Assembly (NCBI GenBank): GCA_947040475.1
Contig: CAMRBT010000018.1
Span: 1-15,047, forward strand
Direction: 5' to 3'
Length of the DNA stretch: 15,047 bases
Source: an uncultured Brevinema sp.
Lineage (GTDB): Bacteria; Spirochaetota; Brevinematia; Brevinematales; Brevinemataceae
In this document: positions 14,675 to 15,047 of the stretch, in pieces
How the letters are laid out: the number at the start of each line of letters is the position of its first letter
Position numbering within the stretch: position 1 is the stretch's first letter
Translations under genes and position numbers: made by a program
The notes under the pieces: model-generated
Told to the model about the DNA's origin: nothing
The model's database searches: none
Seen by the model: only the letters and a program-made list of their open reading frames with translations

Positions 14675-14703
14675 TTGAAATAAATCTCATAATCATTTAT
14701 AAT
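14675..14703 (+). promoter_or_regulatory. Sigma70-like promoter of the downstream lipoprotein gene
   Basis: TTGAAA (14675-14680), 17 nt, perfect TATAAT (14698-14703), 34 nt from the ATG at 14737. It indicates that the lipoprotein gene is transcribed independently of the ClpB-like gene. No terminator was seen between the two genes. Confidence 0.65.
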
Positions 14704-14736
14704 ATATAATAAAATTATATAAAAAAGAAGGTTATT

Positions 14737-15047
14737 ATGATGAGAGCTAGTGTTTTATTATTGTTATTTTTAGGTTCTTGTTCTTTAACAGAGTACGAAG
14801 AGAAATTTCTTGAAAATATTGAAGGTGTTTATTGTTCTGGTACAGACGATCAATTTATCATTCGTCAAAAAGATAAGGGTGATTTCAAATTAAAAGGTGT
14901 TAACTACACCCTTCAAACAATCGTCAGCGAAACAAACGCTAATTATAAATTAGATGATACCCAATACATGGGAATATATTATAGTCCAGCTAAAGCTGGA
15001 AAAATGAGACTTACCTATATTTATTCTACAGATACTACAGAAGAGGG
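14737..15047 (+). CDS. Putative lipoprotein, C-terminus beyond window
   Basis: The frame is open for 103 codons to the right edge. It starts MMRASVLLLLFLGSC with a good lipobox LGSC (Cys at residue 15), so the mature protein is probably lipidated and membrane attached. The visible mature part (EGVYCSGTDDQFIIRQKDKG, then a strand-rich stretch with YKLDDTQYMGIYYSP) reads like alternating short beta strands. I recognise no family. AAGAAGG at 14725-14731 serves either of two adjacent ATGs (14737 or 14740). It has its own promoter upstream and follows the ClpB-like gene by 79 nt. Confidence 0.8.
   Translation, partial: MMRASVLLLLFLGSCSLTEYEEKFLENIEGVYCSGTDDQFIIRQKDKGDFKLKGVNYTLQTIVSETNANYKLDDTQYMGIYYSPAKAGKMRLTYIYSTDTTEE

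Overview
The window is a strongly AT-rich bacterial chromosome segment. Stop codons are standard, genes are closely packed, start codons are ATG, GTG or TTG, and Shine-Dalgarno (SD) sequences are clear. A SurA-like membrane-anchored protein, a secreted TPR protein and two probable lipoproteins with loose lipoboxes point to a diderm. A low-GC spirochaete-like organism fits, but no single marker proves it, so the taxonomic suggestion is tentative. No rRNA, tRNA, insertion sequence or phage gene was seen.

Left part (1-4340, all on the minus strand): a very large secreted protein runs off the left edge. It has a signal peptide, a TPR-like N-terminal part, a Thr-Asn-rich middle, and an array of at least 14 in-frame 22-residue repeats (66 bp each). 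Upstream of it lie a 2[4Fe-4S] ferredoxin, trmB and gatC, which look like one gatC-trmB-ferredoxin transcript ending at a strong hairpin terminator.

Centre (4340-10016): a roughly 400-bp AT-rich region separates gatC from the divergent dnaA. It holds three GCACA-core nonamers and a 20-bp direct repeat and may be an origin or a DnaA autoregulatory region. dnaA is followed by a terminator shared with the convergent truA. Next come a rhodanese-fold putative lipoprotein whose catalytic Cys is replaced by Asp, rsmA/ksgA, a convergent RibD/DHFR-like reductase, and a membrane-anchored SurA-like protein with no parvulin domain.

Right part (10017-15047): a small secreted protein of unknown function, then a minus-strand pair made of an EFR1-type flavodoxin-ferredoxin fusion and a uracil-DNA-glycosylase-superfamily protein. 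A full-length ClpB-like protein follows in which most catalytic and pore residues are lost although both Walker A lysines remain. A putative lipoprotein with its own sigma70-like promoter runs off the right edge.

Functionally, much of the window is housekeeping: replication initiation, tRNA and rRNA modification, and tRNA-dependent amidation. The two most unusual elements are the Thr-Asn repeat protein and the pseudo-ClpB. The divergent DnaA DNA-binding motif together with the unusual nonamers upstream of dnaA is a third point of interest.
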